DNA of 64,000 bases from Ligula intestinalis (taxonomy: Eukaryota; Platyhelminthes; Cestoda; Diphyllobothriidea; Diphyllobothriidae), in the NCBI GenBank assembly GCA_036362985.1, contig JAYGXS010000003.1, positions 4,941,618 to 5,005,617 of the forward strand, in the 5' to 3' direction. The position numbers were made by a program, and so were the translations under genes. Of the stretch, positions 11,880 through 24,333 are shown one piece after another (position 1 is the first letter of the stretch; each line of letters starts with the position of its first letter). The notes under the pieces were generated by a model. It was not told the origin of the DNA, made no database searches, and saw only the letters and a program-made list of their open reading frames with translations.

Positions 11880-14165
11880 GTAATCGAACAACAAACTGAA
11901 CTTTTTCTCTGGAAAAACAAGCCTACTTTCTTAAATTAAGATCAGTGAACTTAATCTGCTTGAGCGAACTATTGATCGTCTGCCTTTCAGTGAATGTGTA
12001 CTCTGTCGCAAGTTTTGCCGTCGAGATTAATTAATTTACATTAACCTGGTTGTCCTGTCGGGCATTCATTTTTGGCCTACGGCAGCAAGTAAGTGCAGCA
12101 TTTCAAAAATGAAGTCTTCTTAGGCTATCTACTAGAAATCAGGAAACGAAAACTGTGCTAGATAAGAAGACGGCCAACTGATAATATTTTACATCGGGAG
12201 TATTTTGCCACCCCATAACGGGATTTTAAAATGTAAATGGTCATCCTTTGTTCGGGAATAAACCAAAACTAAACAACGAGGAGCTGGACTGACTGGTTTC
12301 TGGTCTACTATGTATGAAGAGTAAGCTTGATCAAAGTCATTAACCACTCGACAAGCGCGCATACTAACGGCTTTTCCTAATAAGAATTAGACGCAATGGC
12401 TGAATAATATACATTATTTGCCTTTAATTTCGGAGTTTTAGTGCCAGCTAACTTACAAATTAAAAGTGAACTCAATGGCTGGAATAACGATCTTATTTGA
12501 ATCAAGTTTTGGAGCTCATTAGGAACACATCCTCAGAAACAGCATACAATGTAGGTAATTTGTGCAAAATAATTTACAACACCTGCAAGAGGCAGCCGCT
12601 ATGCTAATGAGACTTATTAACTACCAATTATAGAGTAAAGCTGTCCGCTTCTGCGCTAATTGCGTGATGGCAGGCCTGTTGAACTTTCATCACCATCTAA
12701 CCGAGCGCCTACACCGAGAAGGGGCCGCTTGGACAACATGTTTATTCGCCTGGCATTTTGGATTTAACCGCAGATCCAGCGTCACAGGACCTGCACTTTT
12801 TTTAGGTTGCAGTCAACATGCTATTGAATATTGACGACAATTCATGGTTCCCCTTGTCGAGGGTAGTTGCTTACCTGTCCACTAATTGCTTAGTGGATAG
12901 CCCACACATTTTATCAGCTGACATTACTTCATCCGTATTAGAGCTTAGCAAATAAGCTGTGTTGCCGAGCCATCATCTCCCACACATTTGACGCGGGTGA
13001 TGAACTGCCAATGAGCCGGTCATCAAGCAGTAAATGCACAAGCGAGCATAAATCTTTGATAAGGGGAAAGACACCGATTCTAATAGGTACAGGCAGTTAT
13101 ACAGCGACTGTATCCTAAAATACTGCATGTTCATGTGTACAAATTACCTACTCTGATGATGGGCTTGAGCAGAATACCAACACGTCAGGTAAAGTACATT
13201 TCTTGAGCATGCGATCGTCTTTACTCTTTAATTACTCCGGTTCAGTCGAAATTTCAAATATCAGTGAAAGTTCGGTGGAAAATGGGGATCCGCAGGGAAC
13301 AATTGTTGGAATTTGGAATGTTTTACATCTAAGAAATCCAGCAAAGACAGATCATTAGTAAATTATCGTTTAAGGAGCCTCGGTGATAGGACCAAATACA
13401 GTTATTACTGAATCTTACCCGATTCTGCATATTTTTTTCTGCTGCTATTTCTTATAAAGAATCTGCGACGTCAGGCAAATACTATTATTGTCCCAACGAT
13501 AGCATCGTTTATGTTTTTGATTCCCTTCTGGGACATAAATTTTCAATTTTTTGGACATACAGCAACTTCGCCTGTATGAACTATCTCCTTTTGCCATTGC
13601 GTTTGATGATAAATCTGCGATGGATTCCGAAAAGAGGCTCATGAACTCCTTTTTCTAACGATCATATTTACTTCTAATTTACGGCTCTTCCTCGAGGACG
13701 ATTGCTCGCTGGTGCACTAATTGCTTGTCGGTATCGGCTGGCATTTACTCATCCAGGTTGGCGGTTGGCATGCGGGCAAGGTGTCCGGACAATCATCACG
13801 TCAAAGTTTAACGCACATGCGATGGCATTTCGGCATGTGAAAATCGTCATGTCAGCCTGACAGCAGTAAGTATGTCATAGGACCGCCAACCACGATGGAG
13901 GTAGCCAATATACTGCAGCAAAGGGACTGCATTCCGGAAGTATTGTAACTCACTGTGCAGAAATCGCCTGTTTTGAAATCGTGTTCAAGCGGAATACCAA
14001 GAGTTCAGCGGTGTTATCCTTTTGTCCATGGACTCGCATTATTACCATTTAAGTAATTTCTCCTATAATAATGCATCTGAAAACCTAAATTTGTGAAAGT
14101 CGGAAGCATTAAGTCTTTATAGTACCAATGAATAAAAACTCTCAGTTAATTACATTTTAAAACGG
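11880..14165 (+). repeat. Large dispersed repeat U, copy U1
   Basis: The copy starts with block D (about 11940-12100: TGCCGTCGAGA then CTACGGCAGCAAGTAAGTGCA). It then carries the block GCCGAGCCATCATC...GCAGTAAATGCACAAG (12970-13050), a segment near 13290-13440 shared with other copies, and a block with GTCCGGACAATCATCACGTC...AGTAAGTATGTCA (13770-13890). The order matches copies at 22.3-26.0, 28.9-30.8, 32.8-35.9 and 50.2-52.4 kb. No protein domain is recognisable. A degenerate hammerhead-like piece followed by GTCAGGCAAATA lies near 13450-13480. Confidence 0.6.
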
Positions 14166-14299
14166 CTTGGAAATGTTTATTTTGATTATTTCTCTGTGGG
14201 AAGGTAAGCATTCAAGTTGTCAGAATAATGTTGACACATGTGAAAAATGTAGCCAATATTCGAGTTAATGCTCGATCAAACAAAAAAATAAAAATATTT

Positions 14300-14760
14300 G
14301 AAATGGATAGCATTTATCAATGTTAGACCGACTTTTTGCCATTTTCGGATCCTGTAGCCTGCCTGCGTCTGTTGATCCAAATGATTGGTAAGCGCCATTG
14401 AGGGAAATATAAACATACTCTCTTGCGGACCTTGTATTTGTTGTACAAACCCAGGGCTTCATAAAGCAGCATTTTTGCGGTTAGATTGTTTATCCTTTTG
14501 AGGAAAGGGTTGTTTTTAATCTTACCAATGGTCACACGCGTGTTGCCTCTAGCCGTAGGTGCCGTCTGCGCATGGAATGCGGTAGAGCCTGGACGTCAAT
14601 TTCGTGGAGTCTCTAGAGAACAAGTGGAGCAAATACTTCGCTCAAAAATAGTATATTGCGTACATCTAGGGAAGACTGAATATTTCTTTTTGATATAAAT
14701 ATTGTACTACCGTATTCCTGCTTTACCTGTTGGCATGTGAGCAGCTAAAACAGTCTAGTA
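14300..14760 (+). repeat. Dispersed repeat E, copy 1
   Basis: Aligns directly with 26180-26640. Shared landmarks include a TCTTACCAATGGTCACACG-like stretch and AGTATATTGCGTA(C/T)AT. Both copies follow a U repeat by a few hundred bases, so U and E probably belong to one duplicated segment about 11.9 kb apart. The frames at 14265-14698 are not conserved between copies and are treated as chance. Confidence 0.45.
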
Positions 14761-14902
14761 AGTCGGTCGGTATGGTGCATCTTAAACTCATTGATCCTTT
14801 CCAATCGTTATGTTGTACTTGTAGACATCATTCAATGCCTCTAAACTGGAGCATGTGGCAAGTGTGGCATTTGCAATAATGCATTAAAACTAAGGAAAAA
14901 AA

Positions 14903-15910
14903 TCATTTTGAAGTCATTTTTGTTGAATATGCCGCATAATAAAAGTGGTACTTGTCAAGTTTTGCCTTTAAAACCTCCACGGATGTGGTTTTGACTATTT
15001 CCGCAGGAAGGACATTCCACGCTTGGATTACCCTCTTAGAGAAAAAGAAATTTCTTCGGTCAAGTCTTGCCCCAGTCACACAAAGTTTGAGAGGGTGTCG
15101 TCGCAAACTAGATGTAGTGGACGGCTCAAAGAAGTCATTTGTTTGGAGGCAGCAATCCTGTACCCGCAGCAGATGAAATGCCTGGATCAAGATTTACCAA
15201 TTGGTTCTCATAAAGCAGGTTCCCTTGGCCTCGTACTAAATTTATTGCACGTCTTTGTACCCTTTAAAGGGTTTTTTGGTCTTTGGCTGTCCAAGGTCTC
15301 CAGGCTTGGATGGCAAATTCCATTGGGGTCGCACGAATGTGTCACAGACCTTGCCAACTAAAAGTTTATTAAACTTAGCAAAAGCGCGCTTGATTAGATT
15401 CAAGCTCGAAATTGCGGATTTAACCACCTTCAGGTAGTGGGGTGGTGGCTTCAGTGAAGTCGTGAACAGAACCCGAAGGTACTTCTGAGCCTTTGCCTCT
15501 GGCAGCGGTGTGCAATTCAGATAATACACCCTCCGATACACAGTGCTGGTTCTACCAAATCGCATTAATTTGCATTGGCCACATTTAATTGCATGAGCAA
15601 AAAGGTCGACCACTGCTCCAGTCGATGCAAATTTGCCTGGAGATTTAATTGACCGTCTTGTTTGCGTATGACCTTCAAAAGTTTTCGGTCATCTGCAAAC
15701 ATTGCGATTTCGCCGTCTAGTCCGCTTATGCAGTCATCAATATATATAAGAAAGGGGATAGGGCCAATAACAAATCACTCTGGAACCCCACTCTCAAATG
15801 CTACCTCCGCCAACCGCTGTTTGCCAATACATACGGTATGGGTACGACCAGTCAAGACGTTTGCGATCCACTGTAAAACGTTGCCCCTTACTCTATGCGG
15901 AAACATAAGT
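14903..15910 (-). pseudogene. CR1/Jockey-like LINE reverse transcriptase, 5'-truncated (inverted copy)
   Basis: On the minus strand this holds the end of a LINE ORF2. It starts around the GVPE(stop)FVIGPIPFLIYIDDC region (15770 downward), passes the FADD catalytic box (about 15690), and runs through the thumb and C-terminal region (15613-15242) to QAWNVLPAEIV near 14990. A stop codon lies inside the GVPxG motif. A frame change near 15600 separates the catalytic part from the C-terminal part. From about 15126 to 15745 the sequence looks identical to the plus-strand copy at 20375-20994, including the frame change, although both flanks are clearly diverged. The copy is 5'-truncated, as is usual for LINEs, and inactive. 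Confidence 0.88.
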
Positions 15911-17380
15911 ACATAATAGATTCCGCAACCGATGATGCGGAACTTTCATTTTTATGCATACAGTCTAGTCCCTTACTAATGCAAAATTTGCGGAAATGGC
16001 AAAACGTTCGTTTGACATATTTTAGGAATTGTATCAAAAATGGTTTCAGTTAATGCTTCAAAATGTTTACCAGTCTTCAGTGTGTAAGAGCTCGCTCCAA
16101 TTAATGTAGAACTCATTTGATATTATTAACAACAGCCTTTGCGTGCGCTTTTTCTTAAAATATCTTAAAAACGAGAAATTTTTAAATATTACTTACAAAC
16201 ATGGCGTATGTCTAAAATATCCAAACAGCCACAATTAAATGTCGAGTCAAAAGCAAGTCCACATTAAACCTCCAGTTCCATTAGGCACCAGGTCAATTCA
16301 AAAACGTTCTAAAGGAGATTATTTCTTTGAACGTCTCCACATGTTTTCTTTTTTCTGTGTAACGTCAATGTGAGAATAGGGAATTTTATCAGTGTTTGAT
16401 TTACCTGAAAGTAGGTGGTACACTTTTATTCGCAAATGAAAGAATCGCCTTTTTCCTCAAATAAATCTATTTAAGAAGCATGCTTTAGTGCTTTTGGACA
16501 CCGTTCTAGCATTACACATCGCAGAATAGAAACTGAGATTTTGCAAACATCGTTGATCTTCTGTTGGTTCCATTTCTCAATTGCATATTCATGGAACTGT
16601 ATGCTTCGAGCGTGTTATACTGCATTCTTTGAGTTTAAACACCTTGGTTTTCAATATGGTCTACGGTGCCAAATATTTGATGTGTTATTAACAAATACAG
16701 AGTTTTATTGCCTCATGTAAATAAAACATTCTGCCATTAAGAAAAAAACGACTTTTGAAGCTGAAATTTATTCTCAAGTTTTTGAAAAATAATGATTGCC
16801 TGCGCTTGTTTTTGCCTGATATTCATCACCTAGCTGTTTTGGTTGTGCGAGATATGTGACCCTTAAGTATTCTCCTATGGTTAAGTGCGCAAAAACAAAA
16901 AAATATTCCGTTTAATATCCGATTTTGCCAAAATCTGACCATGTTCCCTGAAATTACCTGAAGGTAGCATGCTGTTTTCCGTGATGAAAGTCTTTCTAAC
17001 GGATCGAGTTTACTCATCAGAAAATCCTGTCACCCAAGCAGACTAACAGAATATTCATATACTGCCCAGTTGACGTACCAAAATAATTTGAAAGATAGTT
17101 ACTTTTATGCGAGGAGCGAAGGTAGGCTTCCTGAACTTTACCGCATGGGTTTCAAAAATTGTTCAGATGAATCACAAACGCAATTGAGTTTAAAAATCTG
17201 CCTTAATGTATTTTATTGCAACGATTGCCATTGTGCTGTATCAAATGTTATGATGATGTTGAGTTAGAACAAAAACGTTGCATACAGAGGGTCCAACAAG
17301 TGTAAAAACATTTAAAATAATTGTAAGCATGATTTTAATTTTAATTTTATAATTTCAAAATAAAAATATTTAGAAGTAAT
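15911..17380. other. AT-rich region, nothing recognised
   Basis: No gene, long repeat or structured element was identified. The short frames at 16826-17267 show no family resemblance. Confidence 0.5.
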
Positions 17381-17389
17381 ATTTTACTC

Positions 17390-18150
17390 TTTCTCAGATG
17401 ATGTTCTTAAATTATGTCCATTTTGATTCAGCGGCTTTTGACAGCGCATTGCGATGGAATCAAACGCACCATAGCAAAGTTCCTTTACTATTTAGAAGCA
17501 TGCATTTTCAATGGTTTCTCTCAATTCAGTGACTGTTGGAAAATACATAATGTGAACTTTGTCTTTTAGGTATGCCCATTTGCTAACATCGACTGGTGTG
17601 AAATCTGGTGACGATTTGGATATTCACAAAAACCACTAGGTCCAATTAACCTGTTTGTTAAGATCACAAGAATGAAGTATTTAAAACTCCAATTGTATTG
17701 TGGTGGAGCCCCATCTTGCTGAACAAAAACTTTTAACCTTCATATACTTCGTTTATGCTTGGCTTACATACTGTTACACCAAGTTCAACTTAACGGGAGG
17801 GGTTCGAGTGTTATTTCAAGAGAACGGTTTACATAATCCATTCGATGGTTAATTGCGCTAAACTCTCATTTACGAAAAGTTGACGTCACGGTCGATAATA
17901 ACGTGTGGATTTTCACGTCACCAATATGCATAGTTGTGGGGGTTGAGATGAATATTTAATTTAAATGTGACCTCGTCACTCCATAAATTTTTTTTGAAGG
18001 TCTGCATTTTCTGCGAATTGTTCTAAAGACGCCTGGAAACACTTTCCTCTTCGTTCTTGAAAATGGTCATTAAGAGCATGGACTTATCTTGGTATATAAC
18101 ATTTTGGATGACAACTTCGCATAATAGGATTGACAAATTACGCCGCGACA
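17390..18150 (-). pseudogene. Tc1/mariner-superfamily transposase fossil (DDE domain)
   Basis: Read on the minus strand with two or three frameshifts, the DDE domain is clear. First aspartate: LWSDEVTFKLN (codon 17975-17977). Next: NPHNYAYW and ENPHVIIDRDVN. Second aspartate: FVQQDGAPP (17713-17715). Third aspartate: SSPDFTPVDV (17603-17605), followed by KWAYLKDKVHIM and ELRETIENACF. The spacing of the last two aspartates is about 36-37 residues. All three metal-binding residues survive, but stops and indels make the gene dead. No N-terminal DNA-binding region or terminal inverted repeats were located. The fossil ends close to the start of the LINE at 18.25 kb. Confidence 0.85.
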
Positions 18151-19789
18151 TAGACGTTTAAAAATTATGATGCAAAACAAGGAACACGTTCAACTGGTTG
18201 TATTGAAAAAGATCAGCCTTCGTCAGTCACTTACGTATGTTTTGTTTTCAGCCGGAGTTCTCTGTAGCGGAACGGCTTAAACGCCGAGAACTAGTAGCCG
18301 AGGAAAAAATGGCGAATTAGACCTAAAAATTTTCAACGGGTAGATAATGCAAACAAAAAAATCAAACCAACCCGTAATACTCCGAAAGACGGTCAGGAAG
18401 TGACTAACACAATCGGATTACACCGTACAATGAAACTAAAGTGCATGTACAACAATGCACAAAGCCTGTTGTCAAAATTAGATGAGCTTAAGATTATTAT
18501 GTGCCAACTGGAATCAGACGTCGTCTGCATTACAGAAACAAGGTTGTCTACAAATGTATGCGATCAGGAAAATTCTCCTTCAGGGTTTCAATTGTTTCGA
18601 AAAGATAGAGTCAGGCGTCAATGTAAGGGTGAGCTAATCTATGTTAGATACGGCCTGGTCGTTTCCGAAAAATCCAAAAACCTTCCGGTAAATGCTGAGG
18701 CAATATAACTTACCGTAAGAACCCCGGGGTCACAAACCCTTCGTTATTATGGCGGTTTACCGTCCACCATCGAGAAACCAACAGTCAGACACTAGTCTGA
18801 TATAAGGAGTCAAATAGTATACTAGGAGACCCGATGTCATAATCATGCGAGACTTTAACGCTCCCCATATCAACTGGAACAGGAGTTTTGCGCCCGGCTT
18901 AGAAGTAAATGTCGATCGAAGACTCCTGCGCACAGTACCGGAATCTTTTCTAAAGCAACACGTCCTATATCCGACCAGACTACGTGAAGGGCAACAAACC
19001 AATTGCTAAGGCCTAGAACTTAACAAAACACCTGATAGTGTGGGCTTCGTTAATGTTTAAACACCTCTCTGAAAGAGTGATCACGTAGTGAAACAATGGG
19101 AGTATTCACTCTTCTCTGTGTCTGATCGTAGTGCGGCAACCAGACGCAACAGCTAGAGAGGGGACTTAACACAAATGAAAACCACAGTGAGCGGGATAGA
19201 CTGGAATGAAATATTCACCGGGTGCGTTCTCGATGATTTTTTGACTTTCAAAGCCATATTATACGGACTTATAACCGATTTCTGTCCAATTACGGTAACG
19301 AAATTAACAAATCGGCCTCGGTGGCTAACGCTGACGCTAAAGAGAGAAGTAAACCGCAAAGGAAGGATGTGGAAAACCAATCGCAGAGAGAAGACCAGAT
19401 AATCGCAACCTAAGCATAAGGCGAAGAGAAACAGGGTAAAGAGCCTGATACGAAATAACCGCCAAAACTTCGAGAGTAATCTAATAAACCATGCAGTAGG
19501 AAACCCAAATCTTTTCTACAGCTACGTTTGGCAATGAAATCAAAATAAAGATCCTATCCATCTGTTTAAAAGAGACGATGGTGCAGAAATTTGCAATATT
19601 AACGAAAAGGTGGAACACCTATCCTATTTCTTTTAGTCGGTCTATACGAGAGATGCTGAGGTCACCGCTGTAAACTGCAGTGCGGGTGAGATCCAGACCA
19701 TAGACTCAGTTGCACTCACGAAAGCTACCGTTCTGCGAAAATTTCTACATCTGAAAGTAACGAAGTGGTTAGTTCTGGAGGAGAAACCT

Positions 19790-20545
19790 GTGAAGCTATT
19801 TAAAGAGAAAGTTATAAGGTTGGCTGTACCCCTGTACCTACTCTTCCGAGCTTCTCTTAATACTGGACAAATGCCACCCGATTCGAAGGCAGCGTGGATT
19901 TCACCCATCCACAAAAGTGGGAGTCGAAAGACCGAAAATAACTATAGACCGGTCAGCTCCACCTCAATATCCTGCAAACTTATGGAACGTAAAGTCAAAC
20001 GCGAGCTGATGCACTTTTTGGAGCAACATCAACTTCTTTCTGATAAACAGCACGGATTCCGCAGGGGAAGGCCCTGCTTGATCAATCTGCTCTATTGTCT
20101 AGAACAATGGACCCGAGCGATCGATGAAAGGAATACGGTGCATACAGTCTGTGGAGACTCTAAGGTGTTTGACACGGTGCCTAATCAACGTCTCTTGTAC
20201 AAGCTCAGCCGCATAGGGGTAAGGGGAAACCTTTTGCAGTGGATAGCAAACTTCTTGATTGGTCGTACTCAGACCGTATGTATTGGCGAACAGCGGTCGG
20301 CGGAGGAGGCAGCTGAGAGCGGGGTTCCAGAGGGATCTATTATTGGCCCTATCCCCTTTCTTATTTATATTGATGACTGCATAAGCGGACTAGACGGCGA
20401 AATCGCAATGTTTGCAGATGACCGAAAACTTTTGAAGGTCATACGCAAACAAGACGGTCAATTAAATCTCCAGGCAAATTTGCATCGACTGGAGCAGTGG
20501 TCGACCTTTTTGCTCATGCAATTAAATGTGGCCAATGCAAATTAA
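19790..20545 (+). pseudogene. LINE reverse transcriptase domain (longest open part)
   Basis: The 251-residue frame covers fingers and palm. It begins in the linker before SPIHKSGS, includes the substrate-binding region KVFDTVPNQRLLYKL and ends shortly after LEQWSTF. The FADD catalytic aspartates are intact. GVPEGS replaces the commoner GVPQGS. It stops where a shared indel moves the C-terminal region into the frame of 20497-20868. Translation from the first methionine is not implied. Confidence 0.85.
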
Positions 20546-20994
20546 TGCGATTTGGTAGAACCAGCACTGTGTATCGGAGGGTGTATTATCTGAATTGCAC
20601 ACCGCTGCCAGAGGCAAAGGCTCAGAAGTACCTTCGGGTTCTGTTCACGACTTCACTGAAGCCACCACCCCACTACCTGAAGGTGGTTAAATCCGCAATT
20701 TCGAGCTTGAATCTAATCAAGCGCGCTTTTGCTAAGTTTAATAAACTTTTAGTTGGCAAGGTCTGTGACACATTCGTGCGACCCCAATGGAATTTGCCAT
20801 CCAAGCCTGGAGACCTTGGACAGCCAAAGACCAAAAAACCCTTTAAAGGGTACAAAGACGTGCAATAAATTTAGTACGAGGCCAAGGGAACCTGCTTTAT
20901 GAGAACCAATTGGTAAATCTTGATCCAGGCATTTCATCTGCTGCGGGTACAGGATTGCTGCCTCCAAACAAATGACTTCTTTGAGCCGGCCACT
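20375..20994 (+). repeat. Tract identical, in inverted orientation, to 15126-15745
   Basis: By eye, no difference was found over about 620 bases between this plus-strand segment and the reverse complement of 15126-15745. Both encode the same 123-residue frame. Outside the tract the two LINE copies differ at many positions: upstream, TTATTTATATT against TTATATATATT and a stop in GVPE; downstream, CTGTAGTCTGTGAGGAC against ATCTAGTTTGCGACGAC. Confidence 0.85.
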
Positions 20995-21929
20995 ACCTGT
21001 AGTCTGTGAGGACACCCTCTCAAACTATGTGTGACTGTGGCAAGACTTGACCGAAGAAAATTCTTTTTCTCTAAGAGGGTAATCCAGGCGTGGAATGTAC
21101 TTCCTACGGAAATCGTCATAACCCCATCCGTGGAGGTTTTTAAGGCAAAACTTGACCAGTACCAATTTAATGAGAGCCGTCAAAATTGAGCGCTCTTAAA
21201 TCAAACACTGAAATGCTATAGGTATAAACTAATAGTAAATTTTAATTAGTATTAATATTATTATTACTTTTCAAAATGCATTTTTTGCCACATAAGCTAC
21301 CAGACGTCTCTGCTTGCTATTCGAACGGCGCTGAACGCGTCTGAGGTCGCATCTACCGCCCCTTAGGTGCTAGGCTACGCAGTGTAGTCACGCCCTATCT
21401 CATATTGACCTAAAAACCGACTGCTGACGACGTGGTGGATTCCACTGCTCTTGAAACAGCAAGGGCACGTCATGATCACTTATCCGGTTCATGAGGACTT
21501 TCTCGTGACTCTGAGGTCTCCTTCCCGTATGGCCCTTCGGATGTAGATATTACTCACCATAGACGCCATGGCTCCCGCCAAAATTCATAGAAGCATCCTG
21601 TTCCTACCATGCACATACTTTTTTCCCACGAGCGACATTTTTCCTACTAAAAACCACAAATGAGCTTCCATTTTGAATTATAAGCCATGCCTTAGGAGTT
21701 TTTTTCACTGTCTGCTCTTCTTGCTCAGTTACATTGCTGGCTTGCGTTAAATGAGTGTAAGTGCATAACTTGAAACAAGCACGTAGTCGTGTACAATTAT
21801 GTCAACGAGTTCTATGGAAGGCTTGGCTGTGCCAATGCATTTCTTAAATACTGTGTACCAAGAGGGAGTTCAAGGGCATTTGCCTATATTTCCTTTAATA
21901 AACTTGAATTGACTTGACTTGATGTGTTC

Positions 21930-22300
21930 TAATCCGTGTTACTTGGGTAGTATCTACTTGTCAAGTGGCATCACAAAACAACACTAGTTTGCCTCTCATT
22001 TATATGATCGCCGCAAAACCACTTCTTCCGGATTAATTTTAGAAGAATCCTTCGCAAACTTTAACCCCCTTGCTTAATGCGAGCGAAAGTTTTCAGTTTT
22101 TATAAAGGAAGGACGTTTTGGATGCCATAAACCACATATTGTCGCACCGTTAAGGGGTCGCAATATGCCACCTTTAGGGTCAAAAAAGCAGAGGATCTGC
22201 ACAAGTACAATTTTTTGAACCGATGTCCGGATTTTGGAAGAAATAAAGGCGATATTTTGCTAATGCAGATGACGTCTGAACTAAAAATTTGGTGGTTTAT
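21930..22300. other. No recognisable gene
   Basis: A short spacer between the LINE tail and the next U repeat; nothing identified. Confidence 0.5.
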
Positions 22301-23370
22301 TTATGAAGAAAATTGAAATCCTAAAAAAATATTTCCTCCTTACATTGCCGCCTACCAAGCTATCAGGTTCGGAGACAAATTGTCACAAGGTTTTGTAATA
22401 CTGCTAAATCGTACCCCATTGTTATTCAGAAATGAGTTTCTGCTTTTTGTATACCCAAGGATAAACTGGAGAATTAAGCCAAACGTCCACATGAGTAAAT
22501 ATAACTTGGAGCAGCCGAATGCATCTCCATTCACAATACAATAGGCACTTACCTCCTGGCTCTGAGGCTTGCAAAATACCATTTACTGATATTCTGTGTC
22601 TACTAGTATTTTTAAGTCTTTCAGTATTCAACTTTCAGAAATGCCGCTTTGCAGATCCCCATATTATGGTAAGCATTCTGTTACAATTGAAAATGCGAGT
22701 TCAGTGAAGAAATTTAAAGTTAACATTGTTGCTTGGACAGAAACATAACAAAATTGCCAGTTCGGAAATCCGTTCGAAACCATCATCGCAGCCGGTTATT
22801 TGTACACAAGCTATAACTATTTTTGGAGTGCATTCGATATGCTACTGCATACGAATGACAGTAAAGGCCTCCCTCCAGCGGGAATGGTGGTTCTCTGACA
22901 TACTAATTATTTGCTGACTGGCCGACAGGCAGGTCTTCTCACACCAAAATGTTGGATGATCACGTGATGTTTACTTGGCCACCTGGACCAAAATATCACC
23001 TGAGGAAATGTCAGAAGATAACGTCTTGCAAGCCCGCAATCAAGCAATTAGCCCACCAGAAAGCAACCATCCTTTATGACGCGATGGCCTCTGCAACTCA
23101 TACTGCCTGCGAAGACTAAAGAGTTAAGTTGGTCGATGAGCGTGTAAACAAACACCTTTTACAACTGTAAGGGAATAGATACGATCCTCTGAAGTTTTAT
23201 ATACGCGTAATTCAGAGACAAGGAGTTCCACTATTAAACTATGCAGACACTATATTACTGAATACCTTTGTCAATTGAAAGCTCGGTCAAGAAAATCAAA
23301 AAAATACCAGTCCCAGAAGTAAACTGAGAGGAAGTAGAGGTAACCAGTCAGACAAGAATCGTATTCACCA

Positions 23371-23404
23371 GATGTTTCGGATTCTGTCGCGGATAATTCC
23401 TCAG
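23371..23404 (-). ncRNA. Hammerhead-ribozyme-like core (relic) inside U2
   Basis: The minus strand starts CTGAGGAATTATCC and ends GAATCCGAAACATC. One base departs from CTGATGA, GAAAC is intact, and the cleavage-side GTC has become ATC. The flanking AGTCCCAG...AGAGGAAGTAGA context equals that beside the motif at 35935-35969, linking it to the Penelope terminal repeat. Confidence 0.55.
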
Positions 23405-24291
23405 CTACAATAACCAAAAGGATAGTTCATATGAAGTATACCATCACTATATCAAACACATAGCACCTAATTGAAGTATCATCCTCAACGAAGGAAGAAC
23501 TTTAAAGAAGAAATAGGTGTGATCGCCGAAAGCCCTTTCCGGTAATACTACGGGGTTAAGGGGAAAATTCAGTGAACTTAAACTATTGATGAACCGCCCT
23601 GCTGTCTACTATGAAACTCACTTTACTTTGTCTCATTTAACTACATATTGATCATCTGTCCCCCAGTGAATGCCTGACGTAAGTTTTGCCATCAAGAGCG
23701 ATTTATTCTCATAAACTGGGTTGTCGTATCTGACATTTTCTTGCGGCATACGGCGGGAAATGAGTGCGTCATTTGTAAAAATCATTTCAGGTATTTTAAA
23801 CATGCATGCACTTTACTACTGAATATTTTTTTTATCTAAGGGCTCGGATAATACAAGCAAAAATGTCAGTCACAGGAATTAATTGAGAGGAAGTAGAAGT
23901 GAGCAAGGGGACAAGAACCGCATCCATCTGACGCGGAAACAGATAGTTCGTATAGAGGAACGTGCAGTATTTATAGGATACCGTCGTTATATTACTGCAA
24001 ACCGATAGAAATTAAGGGCTTAACCTCTATGAAGGATATATATCTGCTGTAATTGCTTGATAGCCGGCCTTTAGAGGTTATCTGCTGACATTCCATGATC
24101 AGTATTGAAGGTTAACGCATACGCCAGGTTTCTCAGCTATCATCTGACCATCATCCAACACGGGTGAGGAAATGCCAAGCTGTCAGAGCCCACATGCTGG
24201 TCATTAAATAGTAAATGCACATGTGAGCATATGTATTCCGAAATCGGTGGGGGCTCCCGTTAATCCTCATGCCAGTTCAAGTCTAAAAATT

Positions 24292-24333
<42 letters not shown>
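24292..24333. repeat. (ATG)14 microsatellite
   Basis: Fourteen uninterrupted ATG triplets lie inside repeat U2. The tract is absent at the matching place in the other U copies, so it expanded locally. Confidence 0.98.

Larger units (their letters stand above)
18250..21925 (+). mobile_element. CR1/Jockey-like LINE, nearly full ORF2, inactivated
   Basis: An endonuclease-plus-reverse-transcriptase LINE. The endonuclease part shows MYNNAQSLLSKLDEL, VVCITETRL (18400-18708), RDFNAPHINW near 18850 (the usual GDFN has become RDFN) and SDHVV near 19080. A linker with RPRWLTLTLKREVN (19317-19360) follows. The reverse transcriptase (19790-20545) has SPIHKSGS, NNYRPVS, GVPEGSIIGPIPFLIYIDD and the FADD box at 20408-20419. 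The C-terminal part is in another frame (20497-20868). Several stops and frameshifts show that it is dead. The 3' end carries AATAAA followed by a (TTGACTTGA)-type tail at about 21897-21925, as expected for CR1-like elements. The extreme 5' end is uncertain. Confidence 0.88.

Noticed and set aside
15255..15437. Identical small frames on opposite strands at 15255-15437 and 20673-20855
   Set aside because: They are antisense shadows of the LINE C-terminal region; their identity only reflects the converted tract.
24292..24333. Regular short repeats as a possible CRISPR array
   Set aside because: A plain trinucleotide microsatellite without spacers, in a eukaryotic context.
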